Source of the DNA: Allochromatium warmingii
GTDB taxonomy: Bacteria > Pseudomonadota > Gammaproteobacteria > Chromatiales > Chromatiaceae
DNA: 44,700 bases
Assembly: GCF_900107145.1 (NCBI RefSeq)
Contig: NZ_FNOW01000025.1
Location: 1-44,700, forward strand
Reading direction: 5' to 3'
The notes beneath the pieces are model-generated. The model was given only the letters and a program-made list of their open reading frames with translations, was not told the DNA's origin and did not search any database. Below, piece after piece: positions 36,071 to 44,700 of the stretch. Position numbers and translations under genes: made by a program. Numbering within the stretch: the stretch's first letter is position 1; every line of letters starts with the position of its first letter.

Positions 36071-37249
36071 ATGAGCGAACCCTTGATGGCCACCTACAAT
36101 CGCCTACCCGTCACCTTCGACCGGGGTGAGGGCGTTTGGCTCTGGGATACGGACGGACGGCGTTATCTGGACGCGCTGGCCGGTATCGCCGTTTGCGGTT
36201 TGGGTCATGCCCATCCCGCTGTGCGCGAGGCCCTGTGCGACCAAGCCGGGCGCTTGATTCATACCTCCAACCTCTACGGCGTGGTCGAGCAGGAGCGTCT
36301 TGGGGCGCTGCTGACCGCGCAAGCGGGCATGGATCGCGTGTTCTTCGCCAACTCCGGTGCCGAGGCGAACGAAGCGGCCATTAAGCTGGCGCGGCTCCAT
36401 GCCCATCGGCGCGGCATCGAGAATCCAGCGATTCTGGTCGCCGAGCACAGCTTCCACGGGCGCACGCTGGCGACACTCTCCGCCACCGGCAACCGCAAGG
36501 TGCAAGCTGGATTCGAGCCGCTGGTGCAGGGGTTTGTGCGCGTGCCCTATAACGATCTCGATGCCATTGAGACCGCCGCGACCAACCGCCCCAATATCGT
36601 CGCCATTCTGATCGAGCCAATTCAGGGCGAAGGCGGCATTCGCGTGCCGTCTGACGACTATCTCAACCGCCTGCGCGAGATCTGCGACCGCTCCGGCTGG
36701 CTGCTGATGCTCGATGAAATTCAAACCGGTATCGGGCGCACTGGGCGCTTATTTGCCTTCCAGCACAGTGAGATTCAGCCCGATGTGGTCACGCTCGCCA
36801 AAGGGCTGGGCAACGGGGTGCCGATTGGCGCGTGCTTGGCGCGAGGCGCAGCAGCCGAAGTCTTTTCGCCTGGGTCACACGGCTCGACCTTCGGCGGCAA
36901 TCCGCTCGCCTGTCGCGTCGGGCGGGCGGTGCTGGAGACGCTGCTTGCAGAGAATCTGATCGACGCTGCTGGCGTTCAGGGTGAATATCTGCTCACTGCC
37001 CTGCGCAGCGCACTCGGCGCGACGCGGGGCGTGGTCGAGATTCGCGGACGCGGCCTCATGCTGGGCATTGAACTCGACCGCCCGTGTGCGGCGCTCGTCG
37101 GTCAGGCGCTGGAAGCAGGTGTGCTGATTAACGTCACCGCCGAGCGGGTGATTCGGTTGCTGCCGCCGTTGATTATCGACCGCGCTCAGATCGACACACT
37201 CGTGGCGACCCTCACCGGACTGATTCACGGCTTTTTAGGCGACGCCTGA
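36071..37249 (+). CDS. argD: Acetylornithine aminotransferase ArgD
   Basis: ArgD makes N-acetylornithine in arginine synthesis, and some homologues also serve the lysine pathway. The 392-residue class III aminotransferase has [53 protein letters not shown] and the PLP lysine in [14 protein letters not shown], with the end motif [13 protein letters not shown]. The ATG at 36071 lacks a strong ribosome-binding site; a second ATG 15 bases on is possible. argF follows 26 bases downstream, so the two form an operon. Confidence 0.94.
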   Translation: MSEPLMATYNRLPVTFDRGEGVWLWDTDGRRYLDALAGIAVCGLGHAHPAVREALCDQAGRLIHTSNLYGVVEQERLGALLTAQAGMDRVFFANSGAEANEAAIKLARLHAHRRGIENPAILVAEHSFHGRTLATLSATGNRKVQAGFEPLVQGFVRVPYNDLDAIETAATNRPNIVAILIEPIQGEGGIRVPSDDYLNRLREICDRSGWLLMLDEIQTGIGRTGRLFAFQHSEIQPDVVTLAKGLGNGVPIGACLARGAAAEVFSPGSHGSTFGGNPLACRVGRAVLETLLAENLIDAAGVQGEYLLTALRSALGATRGVVEIRGRGLMLGIELDRPCAALVGQALEAGVLINVTAERVIRLLPPLIIDRAQIDTLVATLTGLIHGFLGDA

Positions 37250-37275
37250 AAACGACCAGCGCGAGACCTCCCCCG

Positions 37276-38196
37276 ATGGCCCATCAACAGACACACTGCC
37301 GGCACTACCTCTCGCTGCTCGATCTGAGCCGCGACGAGGCCCGCACCCTGATTGCCCGCGCCACTGAACTCAAGCGGCTGCGTGCCGCCGGCCACTCCTT
37401 CACGCCGCTGGCTGGACGCACGCTGGCGATGATTTTTGAAAAATCCTCAACCCGCACCCGCGTCTCGTTTGAGGCCGGCATGGTGCAGCTTGGCGGTCAC
37501 GCGCTCTTTCTCTCGCCGCGTGATACCCAGCTCGGACGCGGCGAGCCGATTGAGGACAGTGCGCGAGTGATTTCGCGCATGGTCGATGCGGTGATGATCC
37601 GCACCTTTGAGCAGCAAACCGTCGAGATTTTTGCCGCGCATTCACAGGTTCCAGTGATTAACGGTCTGACCGACCGCTGTCATCCGTGCCAGATGCTCGC
37701 CGATTTGCAGACATTTTATGAACATCGCGGCGAGATTCAGGGCAAGTGTGTAGCCTGGATTGGTGATGGTAACAATATGTGCCATTCGTTCATGGAAGCC
37801 GCGCAACTGTTTGATTTTGAACTGCGCGTGGCCTGTCCCGAAGGATTCGAGCCAGACGCCGCGCTCGTGGCCGCGTGCGCCGGGCGCTGCACGATTGTGC
37901 GCGATCCTCATGCCGCGGCAGCCGGTGCGCATTTGATTGCGACCGATGTCTGGGCCAGCATGGGCCAAGAGGCGGAGCAAGAACGACGCAAGGCGGCGTT
38001 TGCTGCCTATCAAGTCACGGATGCGTTGATGGATCGCGCCAGCGCGGATGCGATTTTTATGCACTGTCTCCCCGCGCATCGCGGCGAGGAAGTGGCCGCG
38101 TCAGTGATCGACGGCCCGCGTTCGGTGGTCTGGGATGAGGCGGAAAATCGACTTCATGCCCAAAAAGCACTGCTCGAATTTTTGATTCCGCATTGA
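37276..38196 (+). CDS. argF: Ornithine carbamoyltransferase ArgF
   Basis: ArgF joins ornithine and carbamoyl phosphate to citrulline. The 306-residue protein carries the carbamoyl-phosphate motif [11 protein letters not shown] at about residues 56-66, [23 protein letters not shown] and the ornithine-site [11 protein letters not shown]. Length and motifs are those of the anabolic enzyme. It stops at 38196, four bases before an insertion-sequence relic. Confidence 0.95.
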   Translation: MAHQQTHCRHYLSLLDLSRDEARTLIARATELKRLRAAGHSFTPLAGRTLAMIFEKSSTRTRVSFEAGMVQLGGHALFLSPRDTQLGRGEPIEDSARVISRMVDAVMIRTFEQQTVEIFAAHSQVPVINGLTDRCHPCQMLADLQTFYEHRGEIQGKCVAWIGDGNNMCHSFMEAAQLFDFELRVACPEGFEPDAALVAACAGRCTIVRDPHAAAAGAHLIATDVWASMGQEAEQERRKAAFAAYQVTDALMDRASADAIFMHCLPAHRGEEVAASVIDGPRSVVWDEAENRLHAQKALLEFLIPH

Positions 38197-38199
38197 GTT

Positions 38200-38333
38200 G
38201 ACATCCTCGCCGCTCTGAAGAACGGCGATTCTTACGGTACTCAGGCGGCAATCGTCTGAGTCGTTTCGCTTTTGCATCCCGCACGATCATGTACCGCACA
38301 GAAGTTATCCTGTGTTCCTCGCCCGCGAGGTTC
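38200..38333 (-). mobile_element. Right-end relic of an IS200/IS605-type element
   Basis: On the minus strand the sequence leads through CCGTAAGAATCGCCGTTCTT and an imperfect hairpin (TCGCCG at 38207-38212 against CGGCGA at 38223-38228) to GAGGATGTCAA. That is the layout of IS605-family right ends, where the 3' end of tnpB encodes its guide RNA. No tnpB reading frame remains upstream. The distal part (38306-38330) also shares blocks TATCCT, TGTTCC and GCCCGCGAGG, in the same order and spacing, with the left border of the IS481 element at 31682. Confidence 0.65.
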
Positions 38334-38400
38334 TCCTATTAAATTATTTAATACTGTAATTCAAGCGCATCTTCGGTATAGTTCGAAATCAATCTAAAAT

Positions 38401-38416
38401 GTACACACTTTTGTAC
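38401..38416. promoter_or_regulatory. Inverted repeat upstream of the export cluster
   Basis: GTACACACTTTTGTAC has 5-bp arms (GTACA and TGTAC) around six bases, 18 bases before the ATG of the first export gene. It could be an operator. No clear promoter can be assigned in the AT-rich 38334-38433 region. Confidence 0.35.
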
Positions 38417-38433
38417 GCGAGGTTCGACGCCTT

Positions 38434-39957
38434 ATGTTGCATGCGTACGCTAAATCGAGCGGTCGGTATCGATTGTCGCTGCTCACCGTCCTCATACTGC
38501 TCATGACTGCCGGTTGCGCAATGCAGCCCAAGCCAGTCACCTCGGATGAAGTTGCCGCTCGCGCCGCTGCCGATCAAGCCAAAATCTACGCCAATCAAGA
38601 GCCGATCCGTGCACCGATTCGGTTTGAAGATGCCGTAGCGCGGGCACTGAAATACAACTTAGATTATCGTCTCAAGCTGATGGAATCGGCGCTGGCCTCC
38701 GGTCAGGCGCAGTTTGTGACCTACGACATGCTCCCCAGTCTGCTGGCCTCAGCAGGCTATGTATCGCGCAACAACTATTACGTTACTGATAGCGTCGATA
38801 TCGACACTGGTCAGGTGCTGCTGTCAAACACAACGTCACAAGAAAAAAATCGCCAAATTGCCTCCGCTGCGCTGACCTAGGATGTGCTCGATTTTGGCGT
38901 CAGCTACTACCGTGCCCGCCAAAAAGCGAATGAACTGTTGATGGCCGAAGAGCGCCGTCAGCGCGTGATTCAGAACATCTTGCAGGATGTGCGTGTGTCC
39001 TATTGGCGGGCGCTGGCCGCGCAGGAGCTGGAGCAGCAAACGCGCCAGCTACATCTGAAAGCACAGCAGGCACTGGAGATGTACCGCCGTGCCGAACGCG
39101 AAGGAGTCGCGCCGCGCAAAGAGACGCTCGATGCGCAGCGGGCGATGCTCGATGCTGTGACGCTATTGTCGCAGCGTGAACAAGATTTAGAAATCGCCAA
39201 GCGCGAATTGGCGGCGCTGATGAGCATCCCGCCCAACACACCTTTTAGGCTCGCTGACCGGCTCGATCAGCGCCTGCCGCCGCTGCCAACGAACGCTCGC
39301 ACACTTGAAGATCTCGCATTGCGCAATCGCCCTGAACTGCGCGAAGAGGACTATAAAGCGCGGATCACAGCTGACGATATCCGAGCGCGGTTTCTATCAT
39401 TTTTTCCAAGTTTGAGTCCAAGTGTCACGCTGCAATACGATTCTAATACCTACAACCGTAATCAGGATTGGATCGACTCTGGGCTGCAAATTGGCTTCAA
39501 TTTGTTGAAATTGCCAGCGTTGCCCGCAGCAAAACGTGTGAATGACGCGCAAGTTAAGGTCGATGATGCACGGCGCATGGCGCTGTCGATGGCAATTCTG
39601 ACGCAAGTACGGGTGGCCCTCGAACGCTATCGCTTGGCGCTGCATGCCTATGAACTGGCGCAGCAATCGCAGGCACTGGATACGCGCTTGGCTAATCACG
39701 CCAAAGCGAGTCTGCAAGCACAAACCGGCGGTGAACTCGATGTTATCCGTGCCAACACTCGTGCGCTCAATTCCGACTATGCGCTCTACAGTGCCTTTGC
39801 GAGTGCGCAATCAGCGTATGGGCGGATTTACAACTCGGTTGGGTTGGCAGTGCTGCCAGCGACGCTCAAACCTGAGCTGTCGCTGACTGAACTCGCCGAG
39901 GTGGTGGCAACGCATGTCTCGCAGGTGCAGCGTGCCACGCTCCCTGAAACGCTCTGA
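38434..39957 (+). pseudogene. TolC-family outer membrane lipoprotein, broken by an amber codon
   Basis: The frame would code for about 507 residues of a TolC-type outer membrane channel. A lipoprotein signal comes first (LLTVLILLMTAGC, lipobox cysteine near residue 28), then two OEP repeats with long helices, such as AEERRQRVIQNILQDVRVSYW and LNSDYALYSAFASAQSAYGR. TAG at 38878-38880 (codon 149) interrupts it in frame: the text reads ALT-stop-DVLDFGVSYYRAR, and related proteins have a tryptophan at the stop. The remaining 359 codons are open. Either the gene is inactivated by one base change, or the codon is read through, or the base is miscalled. It heads four genes of one system. Confidence 0.85.
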
Positions 39958-39975
39958 TCCGCTGAGGAATGCGCC

Positions 39976-40887
39976 ATGTTTTCTATGCTCCAGATGATGC
40001 AGCGAATGCAGACCCGCATACTGCAATACGTAGTAGGACATGCGCAGCCGCAATTGTCGTGGCGTGCGTTCCTCGGCCTGCTGCTGTTGCTACCGACATT
40101 GACGGCCGCAGATGAGACCGCGTCACCGTCATCGCAGGACGCCACCAGCGCCTCAGCAATCGTAGCGCCAATCGCTGACAACACAGACGCCGTTAACCCT
40201 GAACATCAAGTGCGTGTGTTACTCGCCCCAGCATAGGAAACGACGCTGGCCAGTCCAATGGCCGGGCGCTTAACAGCACTCGCTGTCGGCTTAGGCGAGC
40301 GTTTTGCTGCCGGTGCGACGTTAGCGCGTTTTGATTGCGCCGAACAGCAAGCACGGCTTGATATGGCTACTGCCGAGCGCGCCGCTGCGCAGGCTACGCA
40401 TGAGGCTAAGCGCCGAATGCAGGAACTCAAGCAGGCGGGTAAAGTTGAGGTGGCGTTGGCTGCTGGCGCACTGGAAAAGGCTCAAGCGCAGGTCAAGCTG
40501 CTACGGGTGCAACTGGAATACTGCTCGCTCAAAGCCCCCTTTGCTGGGCGCGTGGTGAAGCTTGCCGCCAAAGCGTATCAAAGCGTCGCAGTCGCCCAGC
40601 CGCTGCTAGAAATTGTCAGTGATGGCCCGCTGAAACTGCGCGTCAATGTTCCGGCACGCTGGGTCAACTGGCTACAACCGGGCGCACGCTTTGACGTGAT
40701 GATCGACGAGACCGGCAAACGCTATCCAGCGCAGGTGAGCACGCTGAATGGGCGGATTGATGCTGTCAGTCAAACTGTCGAAATCGAAGCCAAAATGCTC
40801 AATCACGCGCCCGAACTGCTGCCCGGGATGAGCGGCACGGCGCAGTTTCATCCGTCGCTGAGTCCGTCACCGAATCCGTCGAGCTGA
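39976..40887 (+). pseudogene. Periplasmic adaptor (HlyD/RND type), broken by an amber codon
   Basis: The frame would give 303 residues. A signal peptide near residues 27-46 (SWRAFLGLLLLLPTLTAAD) is followed by a lipoyl/barrel-sandwich part, a short helical hairpin (AERAAAQATHEAKRRMQEL, LEKAQAQVKLLRVQLEYC) and a beta-barrel with SLKAPFAGRVVKL and ELLPGMSGTAQF. TAG at 40234-40236 (codon 87) breaks it between LLAPA and ETTLASPMAGRLTAL, exactly where the lipoyl domain begins, so a truncated product would be useless. Reinitiation at the ATG 40258 would lose the signal peptide. It starts 18 bases after the TolC-like gene and ends one base before the next gene. Confidence 0.83.
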
Positions 40888-40888
40888 T

Positions 40889-42232
40889 GTGGCCACGTCC
40901 ACGGCACCCGATCTCAACTGGCCGCTGCTGGTCAGTCTGCAACAGCAGGCGCTAACGGCTACCGACAGCCAGACGCTGAGTTTCACCATCGCCAATGACA
41001 CCTGGCATCTGGTTTCCTATCGTCAGGCGCTGGTGTTTGTCAACGATGCGCTAGAGCGTCCGCGTTTGCGTGCCGTGTCGGGTCTCATCAGCGTGCTCGA
41101 CGACACGCCTTTTACGCTCTGGGCCGGGCAGGTCGGTGCCCATTTAGCGCGGGTCGCGGCGACGCAGTCTGCGGTGTTTACTGCACACGATCTGCCAGAT
41201 GCTTTACACGCTGATTGGGGCGAATGGTGGGAAGCGCACGCGCTCTATCAACCGCTGCTTACCCCAGCCGGGCAGATGCTCGGTGCCGTGATCTATGTTC
41301 GGGATGCACCCTGGACAGCGCCCGAACGCGATGCATTGACGCAGCTGCATGTGCAGTACGCCTATTGCCTCGCGCATGTGCAGCGGCGCATCGGCCTGCT
41401 GGCACGATGGCGAGCGCAACGCTGGCGGATGCTGTGGTGGGGGGTGCTGGCGCTGCTACTGGTAGGCGTGGCCGCGATTCCGGTGCGCCTGTCGGCGCTG
41501 GCTCCGGGGGAAATCATCGCCTTGCAATCTGAAGTTGTCGCCGCGCCGATGGAGGGGGTGATTCGGAATGTGCATGTGCGACCTAATCAGCCAGTAAGCG
41601 CCGGGCAGCGACTCTTTTCACTCGATGATACAACGCTGCGTAATCGGCTTGATATTGCCCGCGAAGCCCTCGCTGTTGCGGAAACTGAGGCGCTCAAAGC
41701 CGAACAAAAAGCCTTCGATCATTTTGATAGCAAAGCCGAATTAGCTGCCTTACGCGGTCATGTGCGTGAAAAACAAGCTGAAGTTTTATATATCGAAGCA
41801 TTACTCGGTCGCGTGGAAATAACCGCCCCGCACGCTGGAGTATTGATTTATGGCGATCCGAATGATTGGCTGGGTAAACCTGTTGTTACTGGCGAACGTA
41901 TCGCCCAATTAGCCCAGCCGAATGCATTAGGCGTATTGATTTGGTTGCCAGTCAATGACGCAATTGCCTTGCAGCTCGGTGCGCTGATTCGCGTTTATTT
42001 ACAAGTGTCGCCTTTAGATGCGCTGGAGGCTGAATTGATCCAGACTAGTTATCAGGCGACGCTTTCACCCGAAGGAATTGCCGCGTACCGTCTACGCGGG
42101 CGGCTGCAAACGGCGGAACCAGTGCATATTGGTTTGCGCGGCGTGGCAAAAATTTACGGCGAATCCCAGCCGCTGTTGTATTGGATTCTGCGTCGTCCAT
42201 TGGGCGCATTGCGCCAATGGGTTGGTATATAG
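40889..42232 (+). CDS. HlyD-family membrane fusion protein with GAF-like N terminus
   Basis: This is the one gene of the cluster with an intact frame (447 residues from a GTG at 40889). Residues 1-165 resemble a GAF-like sensory fold with predicted alternation of helices and strands (LSFTIANDTWHLVSYRQALVFV, MLGAVIYVRDAPWTAPERDAL). A transmembrane helix follows at about 176-198 (MLWWGVLALLLVGVAAIPV), then a HlyD part with a lipoyl motif VVAAPMEGVIRNVHVRPNQPVSAGQ, a helical hairpin and VEITAPHAGVLIYGDP. It would be anchored in the inner membrane with the adaptor in the periplasm. The GAF assignment is tentative. Confidence 0.8.
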   Translation: MATSTAPDLNWPLLVSLQQQALTATDSQTLSFTIANDTWHLVSYRQALVFVNDALERPRLRAVSGLISVLDDTPFTLWAGQVGAHLARVAATQSAVFTAHDLPDALHADWGEWWEAHALYQPLLTPAGQMLGAVIYVRDAPWTAPERDALTQLHVQYAYCLAHVQRRIGLLARWRAQRWRMLWWGVLALLLVGVAAIPVRLSALAPGEIIALQSEVVAAPMEGVIRNVHVRPNQPVSAGQRLFSLDDTTLRNRLDIAREALAVAETEALKAEQKAFDHFDSKAELAALRGHVREKQAEVLYIEALLGRVEITAPHAGVLIYGDPNDWLGKPVVTGERIAQLAQPNALGVLIWLPVNDAIALQLGALIRVYLQVSPLDALEAELIQTSYQATLSPEGIAAYRLRGRLQTAEPVHIGLRGVAKIYGESQPLLYWILRRPLGALRQWVGI

Positions 42233-42262
42233 CGGCTGACTGTAACCAATTCCGGCGCTATT

Positions 42263-44365
42263 ATGTTAACGTTCAATCCGGCCTTGGCGCTGATTGCTAA
42301 ACCAGCCGCAGCAGCTTTACCGCCATTGCGCGAAGATTTAAAGCTCTTTGCTGTAGGTACGAATCGTGACGGCTCACCGGCTTGGGTGATTCAAGATCCG
42401 ATCTCGAATGCGTTTTATCGCATTGGTTGGTTAGAATTTGAATTGCTGGCGCGGTGGGATTTGGCAAACCCTGAAGCGATTTTAGCCAGCACGCACGCCG
42501 AAACATTATTAGACCCTAGCCGCGATGAATTAGCACATCTACACGCATTTTTATTACAGCATCAATTACTTGAACAGCGCGATCCTGCCTATAAACAGGC
42601 GCTTATCACACGCTTACGCGAACAGCGCACTAACCGCGTCAAATGGCTGATTCATAATTATCTGTTTTTTCGCCTGCCGCTGCTCTATCCCGCACAGACA
42701 TTGCAGCGGTTACTGCCCTGGCTGAGTTGGATTTTTTCACGCACAACTGTATTGATTGTATTGCTGCTTGGTGTAATTGGTTTAGCACTTACAGCACGTC
42801 AATGGGATGTTTTTACTTCAAGCTTTGTTGATACGCTCTCTCCGAGCGGTATTTTTGGCTATTTAATTGCTTTAGCGATTACCAAAAGTCTGCATGAACT
42901 CGGTCACGCGCTGACTGCAACGCTCTATGGTTTGCGAGTGGCGCACATGGGCATTGCTTTCGTGGTGATGTGGCCAATGCTCTATACTGATACTGGCGAA
43001 GCTTGGCGATTAGCGCAATCCCGCCAGCGGTTGGCGATTGCGTCGGCGGGTATTCTCACTGAACTGGCCATTGCCGCATTCGCAACGCTGGCGTGGAATT
43101 TAACCGATGATGGCGATTTGAAGCAGGCGCTGTTTTTTTTAGCGACAACCTCCTGGGTGTTATCGCTGGCGCTGAATGCCAGTCCCTTCATGCGCTTTGA
43201 TGGTTATTTTATTCTGTCAGATTGGCTTGATTTGCCGAATTTGCATGAACGTGCGTTCGCCCTTGCGCGGGTTGCATTGCGTAACACACTCTTTGATTTT
43301 GGTGATCCCGATCCCGAATACTTTGCACCCAGCCGTCGTCGAGCGTTAATTGTCTTCGCTTGGTTGACATGGCTGTATCGTTTAATTGTTTTTATTGGTA
43401 TTGCGGTTGCTGTTTATCTCTTGTTTTTTAAGCTTCTCGGCCTCATCTTGTTTGCCATTGAGTTGCTCTGGTTTATATTATTTCCAATCTGGCGCGAGCT
43501 AACTGTGTGGCATCAACGTCGAGCCGAAATTCGCCTCAGTCGCCGAGTTTTTTGGCTCGTCTTGATTGCCGGTTTAATGCTGTTAGCCGTCTGGCCGTGG
43601 CAAACAGTGGTACATGGCCCAGGTTATGCACATCCTGAACAGATGCACGCGATCTATAGCCCGCTACCGGCGCAATTACTCGCCGCGCCGCCGGAATTAG
43701 GTGCCGTCACAGCCGGTCAATCGTTGTTTGTATTAGAAGCACCGCACCGGAGTCAACTTATCGCGCTCAATTAGCGGCGGTTTCGGCAGCGGCTTTAACT
43801 GAACAATTACGCGGTTTGCGTGGATTAGACAGCGGTGAAGAATATCGTGCGGCGCTAGAACGCCAACGAGCGCTGCATTTAGCCGAACAGCGAGCGCAAC
43901 AAGATGAACGGGCGCGTTTGATTTTAACGGCTCCGTTTGCCGGTCAGCTTGTGGATATCGATCCCGAATTAGCGGCGGGCGTGTGGGTTAATCCACAAAC
44001 AGCATTAGCTTGGCTGATTGCGTCGGATGCGTGGCAGGTCGAACTCTTTGTCGATCAGGATGATCTGGCACGAATTGAATTAGGCGCGGATGTGCGCTTT
44101 TATATTGAGGGTGAGGCATTATATCCGATGCGCGGACAGGTTATTGATATTGCCACAACGCGCACGGCGGCGCTGCCATTGGATTTGCTGTCTTCGGAGC
44201 ATGGAGGCCCGATTCCGTTGATTCCAAATGCGACCGCACCGACCCCACGCGATGCGCTCTATCGTATTCGGGTGGCGCTGGCTGATCGACCACGCACCTA
44301 GTGCGTGTTGCGTGGTGTCGGTGTTATCAGCGGACGCCCGGAAAGTTGGTTGCTTAATACCCTAA
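42263..44365 (+). pseudogene. M50 peptidase-type exporter protein, frameshifted, amber-interrupted and IS-truncated
   Basis: The first 503 residues are open: a PqqD-like domain (about 25-110), then several membrane helices with the M50 metal site HELGH at 211-215 and a third ligand aspartate in NASPFMRFDGYF near 314. At 43739-43748 GCACC occurs twice in tandem. Removing one copy restores a continuous frame that continues into a HlyD-like C-terminal part (ALERQRALHLAEQRAQQDER, LILTAPFAGQLVDIDPELAAG). In that frame a TAG at 44299-44301 interrupts before CVLRGVGVISGRPESWL, and the sequence is cut at 44366 by an IS5-type end. Related proteins are single chains of about 700 residues. The normal product cannot be made. 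Confidence 0.85.
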
Positions 44366-44700
44366 GAGGCTGTCTAAAAACTAAACTATTGATTTTGAAG
44401 TAGATTTTTTCGAGAATATGGCAAATTTTGCGAGTTAATTAACATCACTCATATCGTGAATATGACTTCAGAAAAAAACTCTTCGCCAAAATATCCAAGC
44501 GATATCTCCGATGAAGAATGGGAGATTGTCGAAAAAATTTTCGAAGAACTTGAGCCTTATACAACAGGCCGCCCAAGATCAAGTGATCTACGCGAAATCT
44601 TGAACGCTATCTTTTATTTAAACAAAACAGGTTGTCCGTGGCGTTATCTCCCAAATGATTTTCCATCTTACAAACTGGTTAACTATTACTACAATAAGTG
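44366..44700 (+). mobile_element. IS5-type insertion sequence, left part, cut by window edge
   Basis: The end GAGGCTGTCTAAAAA resembles IS5-family terminal repeats and is followed, 96 bases on, by a transposase gene. The element is distinctly richer in A/T than the surrounding genes, a sign of foreign origin. It replaces the last codons of the M50 gene. It is a different element from the one at the left edge, with different ends and transposase. Confidence 0.75.
44462..44700 (+). CDS. IS5-family transposase, N-terminal part
   Basis: From the ATG at 44462 the frame is open to the window edge (79 codons). It contains the DUF4096-type start found in many IS5-family transposases: YPSDISDEEWEIVEKIF, GRPRSSDLREILNAIFYL and the TGCPWRYLPNDFPSY segment with its conserved GCPWR-LP motif. 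The catalytic residues lie beyond the window. The reading frame is intact as far as it can be seen. Confidence 0.88.
   Translation, partial: MTSEKNSSPKYPSDISDEEWEIVEKIFEELEPYTTGRPRSSDLREILNAIFYLNKTGCPWRYLPNDFPSYKLVNYYYNK

Noticed and set aside
38057-38299. Minus-strand frame of 80 codons as a tnpB C terminus
   Set aside because: It covers the argF end and the relic's structured end, lacks TnpB catalytic and zinc motifs, and is best explained as chance reading of the relic.
38434-44365. Global reassignment of TAG to an amino acid in this genome
   Set aside because: cas7 and dapE end with TAG at normal family lengths, and the IS5-type transposase remnant at 31412 also ends in TAG at the usual place.

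Overview
The window looks like a chromosomal segment of a gammaproteobacterium close to the purple sulfur bacteria or other Chromatiales. The grounds are gene content: class I phosphoribulokinase (Calvin cycle), a molybdenum nitrogenase operon with a NifA/sigma-54 type promoter and a divergent draT, MinCDE, DapC/D/E, and a dnaX-ybaB-recR block with a 4.5S RNA gene. Base composition is moderately GC-rich, apart from an AT-rich insertion sequence at the right edge. The species cannot be named from the sequence alone.

Layout. 1-4246 (minus): a subtype I-B CRISPR-Cas effector operon, cas8b - DUF29 gene - cas7 - cas5 - cas3. The cas3 gene is cut in its HD domain by an IS5-type element that runs off the left edge. 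No cas6, adaptation genes or CRISPR array are in the window. 4466-7874 (plus): dapC, dapD and dapE of lysine/peptidoglycan precursor synthesis. 7916-13276 (minus): minE, minD, minC, a HIT-family gene, recR, ybaB, dnaX and the SRP RNA. 13403-17624 (minus): pyrD and a large PAS-containing hybrid histidine kinase. 17807-24648 (minus): nifH-nifD-nifK-nifT-ferredoxin-nafY-DUF6129-unknown, read from a sigma-54 promoter with a NifA upstream site. draT leaves the same intergenic region in the other direction. 25778-31249: psd and a YkgJ-like gene, a DUF4124 gene, prk, recQ and an AhpD-like gene. 31345-32833: insertion-sequence debris and an IS481 element that abuts the 3' end of grxD. 33226-38196: an N-acetylglutaminylglutamine-type amidotransferase, sodB, and argD-argF behind a structured leader. 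38200-38333: relic of an IS200/IS605 right end.

38434-44365 (plus) is a four-gene export cluster: a TolC-like lipoprotein, a periplasmic adaptor, a HlyD protein with a GAF-like N terminus, and an M50 peptidase with PqqD-like and HlyD-like parts. It is decaying. Two genes carry single in-frame amber codons, the M50 gene carries a 5-bp tandem duplication plus a third amber, and its end is cut by another IS5-type element that runs off the right edge.

Two families of long imperfect hairpins, built from short iterated units, fill many gaps between genes. Family A is built on CGCAAAG units and occurs at five places, three of them spacers inside the nif operon. Family B is built on ACAGGAT units and occurs at three places. 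The observations I would follow first are the DUF29 gene translationally coupled inside the I-B operon, the exporter with three ambers, the hairpins that divide the nif operon, and the untyped structured leader before argD.
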